Below are positions 36,066 through 44,483 of a DNA stretch of 64,000 bases, piece by piece. Each line of letters starts with the position of its first letter. Within the stretch, counting starts at the first letter, position 1. Position numbers and translations under genes: made by a program. The notes under the pieces are model-generated. The model was not told the origin of the DNA. It saw only the letters and a list, made by a program, of their open reading frames with translations, and searched no databases. Source of the stretch: Allomuricauda sp. (GTDB taxonomy: Bacteria > Bacteroidota > Bacteroidia > Flavobacteriales > Flavobacteriaceae); contig CP051244.1 of assembly GCA_017795045.1 (NCBI GenBank), positions 2,000,611-2,064,610 of the forward strand, given 5' to 3'.

Positions 36066-36088
36066 GTCTGTATTCCAAACCTACGATT

Positions 36089-38590
36089 ATGAAACAATTA
36101 TTACTTCTATTGGCAACGATGCTTACCTTTTCATGGGCAAGCTCCCAACAATACAATTACAAATTCTTGGGGGATTATACTTCTGATGGCACTCCATTGT
36201 ATTTGGATGGCAAGGACGATGTGTCCCAAGAAACCTTGGATATGATCAATAATGCATTGCCCGAAGGGTATCCGGTACCGGACTATAATCCACAATACAT
36301 AACCTCAGGGTACGACACTGATGTGATTCTTGTGGAAGATGCTGAGGTATGGGTCACCTTTGTGGCTGAAGGTGCTGGTTTTAAGAACATTTTGGGCTAT
36401 TACACCTATGAAGCGGATCAACCCATGACCGGAATCCCACAAGAAGAGGATATCACCATTATATTTCCCAATGTGTCCGCCCTTAATAGTGGTGGAAGCT
36501 TGGAAACGGGCCATCGGGTGAAAATTGGGGATTTCCCGGCCGGAACCGGTATAGGTTGGGTTTTGCTGGCCAACGGTTGGAAAGGATATGTAACCCCTGG
36601 GAATTGGCAATTGTTTTCCAACCCTGACTTTAATCCAGAAGCTGATGAGTACCTACGCTACCATAATGTATTGTTGAACGACCCGGACAACGAACGTATC
36701 ATCTTGGGGTTTGAGGACATCCGTAGGGATTATGCCAGTTGTGACAATGATTTCAACGATGCCCTCTTCTACATTACCGCTAACCCTTATACGGCGGTAA
36801 AAACCACCAATTACAATAAAATTACCGATCATGCCCCTGTAAGCTCCGGGAATGATGGAGGTTTGGAAAGCAACGGAGACCTGGCCAGTTTGATCGCCAA
36901 GCGCAATTTTGATCGGAACAAGGCCAATTCGTTCAAGAACAAGCGTGGCCTTCAGAGCAAATATGACAAGAAGAGCTACAAATCCGTAATGGCCAAATCA
37001 GGTAATTTGGACGCCTATTTTCCAGATACCGGGATGTTTGGTAATGAAATCCCGTACGTATCAAGCCCTGAAGATTTATTGGGCATCACCAATGCGGATA
37101 AGGTTTTTGGGATTGACTATTACCAAGGAGGGGAACGGGTTTCGGCCGCCCTGGCATTGCAGACAAAAGGCAAGGTGTACAACCATACCAAAACCATTTG
37201 CGATCGTTTAAATAATTCCAAATTAAAGGATTTGAGAACCATAGAGCTCCAAGGGCACCAATTGGTGTATTCCGAACTGGAAAGGGCAAACGGGAGTGTG
37301 GAGTACGCTGTAGTTTTCTCAGTACGGGAGGAAGGAGTGAACAGAACCGTTTACAGTCTTTGGAACCTGGAAGAATATCCCGCAGGCGATTATATGAACT
37401 TTCAAGTATGGGGCAACAGTATGGGGCAGGTAAGTACGGTGGTTAACCAAATTCTATCCAATTTGAAGGAAGAAACGTCTTTGCAGTCCCATAAAGCTGA
37501 GGATGTCCTGCCCACTGTTTTTATCCAAAATGGGTACTATCAAAATGGAAGACTGCACCTGAACATCATTAATAAAAGTAAGGCAAGGTGGTTGTTGTTG
37601 GATGCCAATTATAAGACTACCGAACAGGAAATGCTCCAGAACCTCAATACCGTTATTGATCTAAATGGGGAATGGGAACAACAGATCATCGTGGATTCCG
37701 GATACATTTTTGATGTGGGACTGTCCATCATTGCGGAAAACTCATACCAATACGATGCCATTTATTTGGCCGATGGTCCTTGGGGCGTTGATTTTAATAC
37801 CCAAATGGATAGTCTGGATACGTTTGAAATAACCCCACATGAAACCATTGATATAAAGGGGCACATTGTGGAACGGGGTGTTGTGGCAAAAGGACAGGTG
37901 AAAGAAACCATCAATATTTTTAGAAACTTGATGGCAGGAGATCTTCAGCTGCCCGTTGGAGATTATGAGTACCTGCAATTCAACATAAAAAACGAAACCC
38001 CCGTAGAGATAAGTCTGGTAACCAATGCCACCAAGGAGTGGTCCGAGAGACTTCGGTATACATTGGAGGCCAATACCGAAACAAAACCATATAGTTTGGC
38101 CTTTTCAGCGTTTAAAAATCATGAGGGCAAGCATATCACTTTTGATGAAATCCGGACGATAGTGATTTCGGTCCAAGGGGATTATGAGAGCTACATTCCT
38201 TTTGAAGTGGCGGTCAACCAGATGGTTTTGACGGAAACAACAGTACCCGAACCAAGAACCGAGGTAGTTCCCGAAGACGTGAATGGCTTGGATTTGGAAG
38301 AAGAAGCGTCGACATCTTTTGATGAGGTTGAAACTGTGTTGACACTAAAATGTTATCCCAATCCTTTTGTGAACTATACAGACATTTCAATTCCGGAAGA
38401 AACGGGAACGGTGTATGTGCGCGTGGTGAATTTAAGTGGCCAGATAGTTTATGCAGCTACCCAGACTCCAGCAGGTTACGGGAACAGCATACGTTTGGAG
38501 TTGGGCCATTTGCCCAAGGGAATGTACCTCTATCGGATAGGGGATATCACCAACAACAAGATTTACGATGGAAAGATCATACGGCAATAA
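36089..38590 (+). CDS. DUF4114 protein secreted by the type IX system
   Basis: Predicted cell-surface or extracellular protein. The start MKQLLLLLATMLTFSWASSQQ gives a clean signal peptide; an in-frame ATG at 35975 would sit in the terminator and upstream of the promoter. Residues of about 100-235 carry a DUF4114-like domain (IGWVLLANGWKG ... ILGFEDIRRDYASCDNDFNDALFYI, with the acidic DxDFND motif of likely calcium binding). The C-terminal 80 residues are a type A sorting domain (YPNPFVNYTDI ... LPKGMYLYRIGD). Its promoter carries the shared motif, so it may be a matrix protein made together with the polysaccharide; this is inference. Confidence 0.85.
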   Translation: MKQLLLLLATMLTFSWASSQQYNYKFLGDYTSDGTPLYLDGKDDVSQETLDMINNALPEGYPVPDYNPQYITSGYDTDVILVEDAEVWVTFVAEGAGFKNILGYYTYEADQPMTGIPQEEDITIIFPNVSALNSGGSLETGHRVKIGDFPAGTGIGWVLLANGWKGYVTPGNWQLFSNPDFNPEADEYLRYHNVLLNDPDNERIILGFEDIRRDYASCDNDFNDALFYITANPYTAVKTTNYNKITDHAPVSSGNDGGLESNGDLASLIAKRNFDRNKANSFKNKRGLQSKYDKKSYKSVMAKSGNLDAYFPDTGMFGNEIPYVSSPEDLLGITNADKVFGIDYYQGGERVSAALALQTKGKVYNHTKTICDRLNNSKLKDLRTIELQGHQLVYSELERANGSVEYAVVFSVREEGVNRTVYSLWNLEEYPAGDYMNFQVWGNSMGQVSTVVNQILSNLKEETSLQSHKAEDVLPTVFIQNGYYQNGRLHLNIINKSKARWLLLDANYKTTEQEMLQNLNTVIDLNGEWEQQIIVDSGYIFDVGLSIIAENSYQYDAIYLADGPWGVDFNTQMDSLDTFEITPHETIDIKGHIVERGVVAKGQVKETINIFRNLMAGDLQLPVGDYEYLQFNIKNETPVEISLVTNATKEWSERLRYTLEANTETKPYSLAFSAFKNHEGKHITFDEIRTIVISVQGDYESYIPFEVAVNQMVLTETTVPEPRTEVVPEDVNGLDLEEEASTSFDEVETVLTLKCYPNPFVNYTDISIPEETGTVYVRVVNLSGQIVYAATQTPAGYGNSIRLELGHLPKGMYLYRIGDITNNKIYDGKIIRQ

Positions 38591-38621
38591 TGCGGTTGGA
38601 TAGGTTGTCTTTTTAATGGAG

Positions 38622-38646
38622 ACTCCCCTTTTAGGGGAGTTTTTTT
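38622..38646 (+). terminator. Terminator after the DUF4114 gene
   Basis: ACTCCCC pairs with GGGGAGT around a 5-nt loop, followed by seven T. Confidence 0.88.
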
Positions 38647-38704
38647 GTGCCAAATCATATCAAAGTTTATTAAATTGATTGTTTTATGTGCAATTCCAAC
38701 CTGT

Positions 38705-39145
38705 ATGTGGGAGCAAGAGAAGATAGACAATTTTTATCTTAGATCGGAACGTATTATTGAGGAGTTTCCAAAGGAAGAAGCTTTTAGAAAGATTACATTG
38801 GAAATTGATAGGTGTGAAGTAAAATACTTGAATGAATATATAGTGGTCCTTAATCAACTCCAATATGGGAAGGTATTGGATTGGATAGAAACCGGTGCGT
38901 GTCGAGCAAAGAATGTAAGCGAGAACTGGGGACATCTTGCAGCTAGCTCAAATTTTGGATGGGAACGCGCAAATAAATGGTTGACGATGGGCAGACCTCT
39001 TAGTCTTATTTCTTTGGATGCACTACTCTATTGTACCACTTTGGGCGAAAGACTGAATCAATCGTTATGGATGAGGGAAATTCAACCACAATTGGAAGGA
39101 CATATCGAAAGGGGTACCATTGCTGTAAGATTACAAGAGTTTTAA
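38705..39145 (+). CDS. Conserved-looking hypothetical protein, apparently truncated at its C-terminus
   Basis: I do not recognise a named family. The 146 aa are mainly helical (FYLRSERIIEEFPKEEAFRKITLEIDRCEVKYLNEYIVVLNQL, WERANKWLTMGRPLSLISLDALLYC) with no signal peptide if the ATG giving MWEQEKIDNF is used. An in-frame TTG at 38645 lies inside the terminator tail and is unlikely. After the stop the same frame continues for 24 sense codons (KTDNVPRTRKAVERIIKNI...) to a second TAA at 39218-39220. The tail reads like a natural continuation, so TTA to TAA may have shortened the protein. Confidence 0.6.
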   Translation: MWEQEKIDNFYLRSERIIEEFPKEEAFRKITLEIDRCEVKYLNEYIVVLNQLQYGKVLDWIETGACRAKNVSENWGHLAASSNFGWERANKWLTMGRPLSLISLDALLYCTTLGERLNQSLWMREIQPQLEGHIERGTIAVRLQEF

Positions 39146-39237
39146 AAAACGGATAACGTACCAAGAACACGAAAGGCTGTTGAAAGAATCATCAAAAACA
39201 TTTTTGGTATAGAGGAGTAAATGTTAAGATGTTGGTG

Positions 39238-41301
39238 TTACCTCGAAGCCACTTTTTCATAGAAAAAAGGCTGCTTTTTCAATGACCATTTTAGCTGAAT
39301 CCCCATTTCGGTAAACTGGAAGCCAGTGGCCGTTGCGGAGGCAATATTGCTGTACTTGCCGTAGAAACCACCGCTCAATCTTCTGGAGAATTGATGCTTT
39401 AGGTTCATTTCCACCCTAAAAATGGAGGTCATATCATCCTCTTCCACTTGTTGTAATCCGGTTGCTACATGGATTCGGTATGAGGAGTCCTTGGCGAATC
39501 TCCCACCCAATTCAGTAAAGAATTCACCTGCCTGGTACTGCTCAGGGCTAAAGTAAATGGTGGGTACTTGCTCCGTGAAGGCCAAATATTGGTAGTTGAG
39601 CCCCAACTTTAAATTAGGTTTCCTCAGGGCCGTATAGTACAAAGAAGTGAACAAGAGATCACGTTGGTTGTCATCGCTCTGTTGGGTATGGATGAGCTGG
39701 GTGTACCAGCCCAGACCAAAATTGGATCCCAAATTATAGTTGAGGCCATAATGTTGCATTACGATCTCACGCTCTATCAAATCGGTGTTGAAGTTCTGTA
39801 CCTCACGTTGGTAGCCCAATTCCAAACTCTGTAAGCGATAAGGCTCGGTAATCAATTTTGTACTCAAAATAGGTTGGGTATACCCATTTCCTTCAAATTG
39901 GGCATTGTTCAGACCAACCATCCCCATCAGTTTTAACTTTGGTAACATCGCATATGTAAGCCCTGTCGTGGCTGTTTGGGTATTGGCCTTGGCCAAGGTT
40001 ACCATATTTTCAGTGAATCGGTATTGGTAATTGAACGTAGATTGAAACTTGGTGGACAATGGCAAATGTATTGTGGTGGTAGTGGCGTACGCTACATTGT
40101 TCCCGTTGTCGAAACTGTACGATGCCCTCTCCTGCAGGAATGGACTGTACTGCCCATTGATTTTTTCAATAAGTCCTTGAGCATCTTTTTGGTTTGTAAA
40201 AATTTCCAAGGTCTTGTAGGTGGCTTTGTAAGCCTCCTCAATTCTGCCAAGAGCAAAAAGAGCATTGGCTCTACCCAAGTTTCCATCGAAAGAAGTACTG
40301 TCACTTTCTAAAATGACACCGTACTGTTGTAAACTTTTTTTGATGTTTCCCGTGTACATGCCCAAAGTAGCTCTTAAGGCCAAGATCCAGTCGCTATCCC
40401 CATATTGGTTGGAAAGGCTATCAATGTATTTTTTGGCGGTCACAAACTTACGGTTCCAGATTAGGGCTTGGGCATAGCGCCCATAGGTTCTTTCTTTTAG
40501 CTCATCATCGTCAAAAGCACTTACCTTGCTTTTTGCACTTACGGAAACTTTTAGGGCTTGTTTGTCGTTTTCCCCGATATGTTCGGCCAGGGCAATGCCA
40601 TTTAGGGCTATAATGGAATCCTTTGCATTGATTGCAAGTTCGCGGTATGAAGTTTTGGCACTATCCACCTCCTTGGTGATCAAATACACATTGGCCAGAT
40701 TGAGTAGGGCTTCCCTGTCATTTGGAAAATCTTTAAAAATGGATTTCAGTTTCATTTTGGCCCCATCATAGTTTTGAGCCTGGACCAAAGTGTTGGCCAA
40801 TCCAAGATTCATGTATTTTTTGGAGATCAGAGCACTTGGGTTTTCAGGTTGGATGGCCAATGCTTTTTCAATCCAGACCAAAGCCTCTTTATATTTTTGA
40901 AGATTGCTCAACGTATTGGCATATCCCAAAATGGCCCCGAACGTATTGGGATGGTCTATCACCAGACCGGCATACAATATTTCGGCCTCCTTGTATCGCT
41001 TTTCCCATAAAAACGACTCATAGTAATTGATGCGCACTTCATAATCATCTGGATTTTTCATCATCATACCATTAAATAGGGTATTGGCCTTGTTTGGGTT
41101 TCCATTAAGACCAACCGCCCTACCGTAGCAGATTTGTGCAGTCTTGTTGTTTGGATTGTCTTTGAGGAAATCCCCAAAATAATTCTCCGCTTTGGAAAAG
41201 TCGCCCTTTTCCAGAAGTTCGAATCCGGCATCCATGGAAGATTGTGCGAAAATTCCATTTGCAACTACCCCAAGAATGATGATGTTGATAAAGCGTTTCA
41301 T
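39238..41301 (-). CDS. TPR protein with C-terminal outer-membrane beta-barrel (YaiO-like)
   Basis: Signal peptide to about residue 19 (GIFAQ). Residues 20-370 are tetratricopeptide repeats (ELLEKGDFSKAENYFGDFLKDNPNN, NTFGAILGYANTLSNLQKYKEALVWIEKALAIQPENP). About 400-687 alternates polar and aromatic residues as in a barrel (FQSTFNYQYRFTENMV, LGLNYQYLAFTEQ, FTEMGIQLKWSLKK). TPR-plus-barrel proteins of this plan serve as export pores for exopolysaccharides. It is divergent from the STAS/flippase operon, which supports a role in polysaccharide export. Confidence 0.82.
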   Translation of the reverse strand: MKRFINIIILGVVANGIFAQSSMDAGFELLEKGDFSKAENYFGDFLKDNPNNKTAQICYGRAVGLNGNPNKANTLFNGMMMKNPDDYEVRINYYESFLWEKRYKEAEILYAGLVIDHPNTFGAILGYANTLSNLQKYKEALVWIEKALAIQPENPSALISKKYMNLGLANTLVQAQNYDGAKMKLKSIFKDFPNDREALLNLANVYLITKEVDSAKTSYRELAINAKDSIIALNGIALAEHIGENDKQALKVSVSAKSKVSAFDDDELKERTYGRYAQALIWNRKFVTAKKYIDSLSNQYGDSDWILALRATLGMYTGNIKKSLQQYGVILESDSTSFDGNLGRANALFALGRIEEAYKATYKTLEIFTNQKDAQGLIEKINGQYSPFLQERASYSFDNGNNVAYATTTTIHLPLSTKFQSTFNYQYRFTENMVTLAKANTQTATTGLTYAMLPKLKLMGMVGLNNAQFEGNGYTQPILSTKLITEPYRLQSLELGYQREVQNFNTDLIEREIVMQHYGLNYNLGSNFGLGWYTQLIHTQQSDDNQRDLLFTSLYYTALRKPNLKLGLNYQYLAFTEQVPTIYFSPEQYQAGEFFTELGGRFAKDSSYRIHVATGLQQVEEDDMTSIFRVEMNLKHQFSRRLSGGFYGKYSNIASATATGFQFTEMGIQLKWSLKKQPFFYEKVASR

Positions 41302-41375
41302 AGGTTAAGCTTTTAAAGTTTTTTTGATGTTATAAAGTTAAATCGAGTTCATCCGCAGCCGAAGGGTGAACCTTT

Positions 41376-41445
41376 CCGTTCATCTACAGTAACCAACCAT
41401 CCGCCTACACAAGGCTGTTTAAGACGTCAGACCAGCTGATATTTG
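41376..41445 (+). promoter_or_regulatory. Shared regulon promoter, site 4 (STAS/flippase operon)
   Basis: CCGTTCATCTACAGT (41376-41390), 47 nt, then GATATTTG (41438-41445; 7 of 8). This site shows the clearest second half: GCCTACACA exactly 21 nt after ATCTACAGT. The intergenic region also serves the divergent TPR/barrel gene, for which I see no equally good motif on the other strand. Confidence 0.68.
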
Positions 41446-41487
41446 TTATGACAAGTCAAAAATCTTAACCTTAAAAATCTACAAATC

Positions 41488-41790
41488 ATGGCTTTACAAA
41501 TAACAGAAGTAAGAGGGGTTTTTTCAGTAAATGGAGAATTGAACAGTATGAACGTGAATATATTAGAGCGTCATATGGATCGGTTTATCAGCCCCAAAAG
41601 ACCAATAATTTTAAACTTGGAACGGGTTAAATCCATGGATTCAACGGCAGCACGGGTTTTACAAAAGATGTACGTTAGGGCAATAAAGGGCAACAGTATA
41701 CTTTCCATTGTTGGGTGGCAAAACAGGAATGTCCTACAGGTATTGAAACAAACAAAAACCTCATACATCCTTAGCAATGACCGTGCTTAG
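41488..41790 (+). CDS. STAS-domain protein (anti-sigma-factor-antagonist type)
   Basis: One STAS domain of 100 aa: MALQITEVRGVFSVNGELNSMN, then LNLERVKSMDSTAARVLQKMYVRA with Ser at the site phosphorylated in SpoIIAA-like proteins (MDST), and a C-terminal LQVLKQTKTSYIL helix. Such proteins act by binding partner switches or glycosyltransferases and transporters. The end overlaps the flippase start by 14 nt, suggesting coupling to polysaccharide export. No anti-sigma kinase or phosphatase is nearby, so its partner is unknown. Confidence 0.82.
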   Translation: MALQITEVRGVFSVNGELNSMNVNILERHMDRFISPKRPIILNLERVKSMDSTAARVLQKMYVRAIKGNSILSIVGWQNRNVLQVLKQTKTSYILSNDRA

Positions 41791-43003
41791 TATTGTAAAA
41801 AGAAGAGTCTCACCACAACAACTATTTATGCTGAGTGCATTGGTGGTGAATGGGGGAAACTATATTTACAATTTGCTTTTAGGTAGAATTCTTGGACCAG
41901 AGGCTTTTGCAGATGCAGCTTTGTTGGTGACCCTATTGCTGGTACTTTCCTTTTTGGGCATGACTTTCCAATTGGTGACGGCCAAATTTGTGGCGGAGTT
42001 ACCATCAGGGCAATGGGAGTCTTTTAGAAACCGAATTGGCACTTTTGCCTTTTTGATAGGAAGTGTATTGGGTGCATTGGTATTCCTTGCAGCTCCTTTT
42101 TTACAATCGCTTTTACAAACTGAAAACGCTTTGATGTTCCGAATCTTTGCCTTGGGAGTACCCGTTTATTTTGTAATGAGCGTCAATCGTGGCCAATACC
42201 AAGGGGAGGCATCTTTTGTGAAACTTTCCATCTCTTATCAGTTGGAGATGTGGGGGCGTTTGGGGATTACCCTTTTGGCTTTTTTGCTCATACGGGACCA
42301 TTTTGGGGCATTGGTCTCTTTCGGAATTTTGGTCTCATTGGCATTGGGATTGTTTCCATATAAAAAGTTGCGGTTGAACTTGGGCACAACAATGGCCGAT
42401 TTAGAATGGAAGAACGTGAGAACCTTCATGTGGATCACAGCCTGTTATGAGCTGACCCAGATCATTATCAATAATAGTGATATCATCTTGGTAAAGCACT
42501 TTTTTCAGGCGCGGGAGGCTGGGCTTTATGCTTCTTTGGCCCTAATCGGGCGTGTGGTGTATTTTGTGGCTTGGATGTTTGTCATGTTGTTGTTGCCCAC
42601 CGTGGTCCGGTTAAAAAAAGAAGGGAAACCTACGAGACATATCCTTTTTAAGTATATAGGGTATATTGGTTTACTTTCCTTGATGATTGTGGCGTCTTGT
42701 GCGTTGTTCCCCCAAAGGATCATTGCACTGCTTTTTGGCACAGACTATCTTTCCATGGCAACGTTGTTGTGGCAATACGCCTTGGCTACTTCCCTGTTCG
42801 CGATTGCCAATATTTTCACGTATTACTTTTTGTCTTTAGATGAATATGGACCCATATGGTTTTCGGCCATTTTGGGGATGGCCCAAATAGTTTTGATAGT
42901 GTTTTTTCATGGTAGTCTGGCCCTTGTGGTACAGTTACAAATTTTGGTGATGTTGGTTTTGCTCGCCGTTCAAATACTCTATTTTTTATCCAAGAAAGTA
43001 TAG
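41777..43003 (+). CDS. Wzx-like polysaccharide flippase (MOP superfamily)
   Basis: Integral membrane protein of 408 aa with about 12 hydrophobic segments (LFMLSALVVNGGNYIYNLLLGRILGPEAFADAALLVTLLLVLSFLG at the start is typical of polysaccharide-biosynthesis flippases). It would move lipid-linked repeat units across the inner membrane. A strong terminator follows, so the STAS/flippase pair forms a two-gene operon driven by regulon site 4. Confidence 0.85.
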   Translation: MTVLSIVKRRVSPQQLFMLSALVVNGGNYIYNLLLGRILGPEAFADAALLVTLLLVLSFLGMTFQLVTAKFVAELPSGQWESFRNRIGTFAFLIGSVLGALVFLAAPFLQSLLQTENALMFRIFALGVPVYFVMSVNRGQYQGEASFVKLSISYQLEMWGRLGITLLAFLLIRDHFGALVSFGILVSLALGLFPYKKLRLNLGTTMADLEWKNVRTFMWITACYELTQIIINNSDIILVKHFFQAREAGLYASLALIGRVVYFVAWMFVMLLLPTVVRLKKEGKPTRHILFKYIGYIGLLSLMIVASCALFPQRIIALLFGTDYLSMATLLWQYALATSLFAIANIFTYYFLSLDEYGPIWFSAILGMAQIVLIVFFHGSLALVVQLQILVMLVLLAVQILYFLSKKV

Positions 43004-43032
43004 TGTTTCCTAAAAATAGAGGGTGGGCGAAT

Positions 43033-43067
43033 GGGCCGGAAGCAATGATTGTCTTCCGGCCCTTTTT
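43033..43067 (+). terminator. Terminator after the flippase gene
   Basis: Perfect 10-bp stem GGGCCGGAAG/CTTCCGGCCC, 10-nt loop and five T. Confidence 0.92.
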
Positions 43068-43095
43068 GATGTTTTACCTTATCTCCACAGCTTTT

Positions 43096-43165
43096 CCATT
43101 CATCTACACTTTAGGTTCAACCATCTTGTAAAGAGCCTTTTCATAGTATGTTATGAGGACATTTG
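43096..43165 (+). promoter_or_regulatory. Shared regulon promoter, site 5 (GT4 gene)
   Basis: CCATTCATCTACACT (43096-43110), 47 nt, then GACATTTG (43158-43165; 7 of 8). ATCTTGTAA follows ATCTACACT by 21 nt, and ATCTCCACA precedes it by 21 nt, giving a row of three phased half-sites. Confidence 0.68.
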
Positions 43166-43196
43166 TGTCATAAATAACAGAATAAAACTTAACCTT

Positions 43197-44432
43197 ATGA
43201 AACTAGCAATTGTAACGGCTTACCCGCCAAGTAAGGTCACCCTGACCGAGTATGGGTACCATTTGGTAAAGCACTTTAGACTTCAAGAAGAAGTGAGTGA
43301 AATCAGTTTGCTTACAGACAGAACAGAAGCGCCCAAGGACCTAACTTTTGAGGAAGAAGGATGTCCCATCACCGTAAAGGAATGTTGGAGCTTCAACGAT
43401 TTAAAGAATCTTTATAATGTGGCCAAGGCCATTAAAGCAGAAAAACCTGATGCGGTATTTTTCAATCTTCAATTTTTGAAGTTTGGGGACAAAAAGATTC
43501 CTGCCGCACTCGGTTTGTTGTTACCCTTTGTTTGTAGAATAATGGGGATTCCAACCATTGCTTTGCTCCACAATATTTTGGAGCAGGTAGATTTGGAAAA
43601 TGCAGGAATCACCCAAAACGGATTCCTTCAAAGAATATACAACTTTATTGGGACCACATTGACCCGCTTTGTGTTGGCCTCTGATGTGTTGGCGGTTACC
43701 ATAAGCAAGTATAAAACTATTCTGGAAAAAAAATATAAAGCCAAAAATGTGGCTTTGGTCCCTCATGGGTCTTTTGAAACACCACCTGCACCCAACTATG
43801 ATTTGCCCAAAGGACCCATGCAAGTCATGGCCTTTGGAAAATTTGGGACCTATAAAAAGGTGGAACCAATGATTGAGGCTGTGGAGATATTGCGCAAAAA
43901 ATCCAATTTGGATATTGAAATAGTAATTGCCGGAACCGATAGCCCGAATACGCCTGGATATTTGGAAAATATCAAGGAAGTCTACAGTCATGTTGGCAAT
44001 ATCCGCTTTACCGGTTATGTAGCAGAGCAAGATGTCCCAAAAATTTTTGGTGATAGTGCCGTGGTGGTTTTTCCATATACCTCCACAACAGGGAGCTCTG
44101 GGGTATTGCACCAAGCTGGGAGTTATGGGAAAGCGGTTGTACTGCCCGATTTGGGAGACTTGGGCATCTTGGTAAGGGAAGAAGGATACCGTGGCGAATT
44201 CTTTGAACCCGAAAACGTATCGTCATTGGCAAATGCTTTGGAAAACATATTGACCAATGGGAGCTACCGAATCCATTTGGGTAAACAGAATTATAAAGCG
44301 GCCTGCTCGCTGCCAATGTCCATAATAACAGAAATGTACCTGGACCATTTTAATGCGATACGTTCAAAAAAGAGGGTGAAACCATCCAAAACCCAAAAAC
44401 CGCAGTGTATTGAAGAAACTAGTATCGCATAG
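43197..44432 (+). CDS. Glycosyltransferase family 4 protein
   Basis: Cytoplasmic GT-B glycosyltransferase of 411 aa, likely adding a sugar to an exopolysaccharide repeat. N-terminal Rossmann half MKLAIVTAYPPSKVTLTEYGYHL; C-terminal half with MAFGKFGTYKKVEPMIEAVEIL, VGNIRFTGYVAEQDVPKIF and the donor-site region YTSTTGSSGVLHQAGSYGKAVVLPD. I chose the ATG giving MKLAIV; the frame is open upstream, but that stretch holds the promoter. It is followed by convergent genes. Confidence 0.9.
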   Translation: MKLAIVTAYPPSKVTLTEYGYHLVKHFRLQEEVSEISLLTDRTEAPKDLTFEEEGCPITVKECWSFNDLKNLYNVAKAIKAEKPDAVFFNLQFLKFGDKKIPAALGLLLPFVCRIMGIPTIALLHNILEQVDLENAGITQNGFLQRIYNFIGTTLTRFVLASDVLAVTISKYKTILEKKYKAKNVALVPHGSFETPPAPNYDLPKGPMQVMAFGKFGTYKKVEPMIEAVEILRKKSNLDIEIVIAGTDSPNTPGYLENIKEVYSHVGNIRFTGYVAEQDVPKIFGDSAVVVFPYTSTTGSSGVLHQAGSYGKAVVLPDLGDLGILVREEGYRGEFFEPENVSSLANALENILTNGSYRIHLGKQNYKAACSLPMSIITEMYLDHFNAIRSKKRVKPSKTQKPQCIEETSIA

Positions 44433-44449
44433 GTTTTAGGTTAAGTGTG

Positions 44450-44483
44450 AAAAGGGGATGACTTTAGTTGGTTATCCCTTTTT
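44450..44483. terminator. Probable bidirectional terminator between convergent genes
   Basis: AAAAGGGGAT and ATCCCTTTTT form an inverted repeat around a 14-nt loop, with A- and T-rich flanks on both sides. One arm overlaps the last codons of the minus-strand GH5-like gene. Confidence 0.5.

Noticed and set aside
35975..36088. Longer start for the DUF4114 protein
   Set aside because: The extra ATG lies in the terminator tail and upstream of the shared promoter, and it would hide the signal peptide.
41302..41402. Minus-strand copy of the regulon motif for the TPR/barrel gene
   Set aside because: A TAACTTTA box exists at a suitable distance, but the sequence at the 47-nt spacing matches the 15-mer at too few positions.
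43023..43196. Longer start for the GT4 protein
   Set aside because: This stretch contains the terminator of the flippase operon and regulon site 5; the downstream ATG starts a normal GT-B fold.
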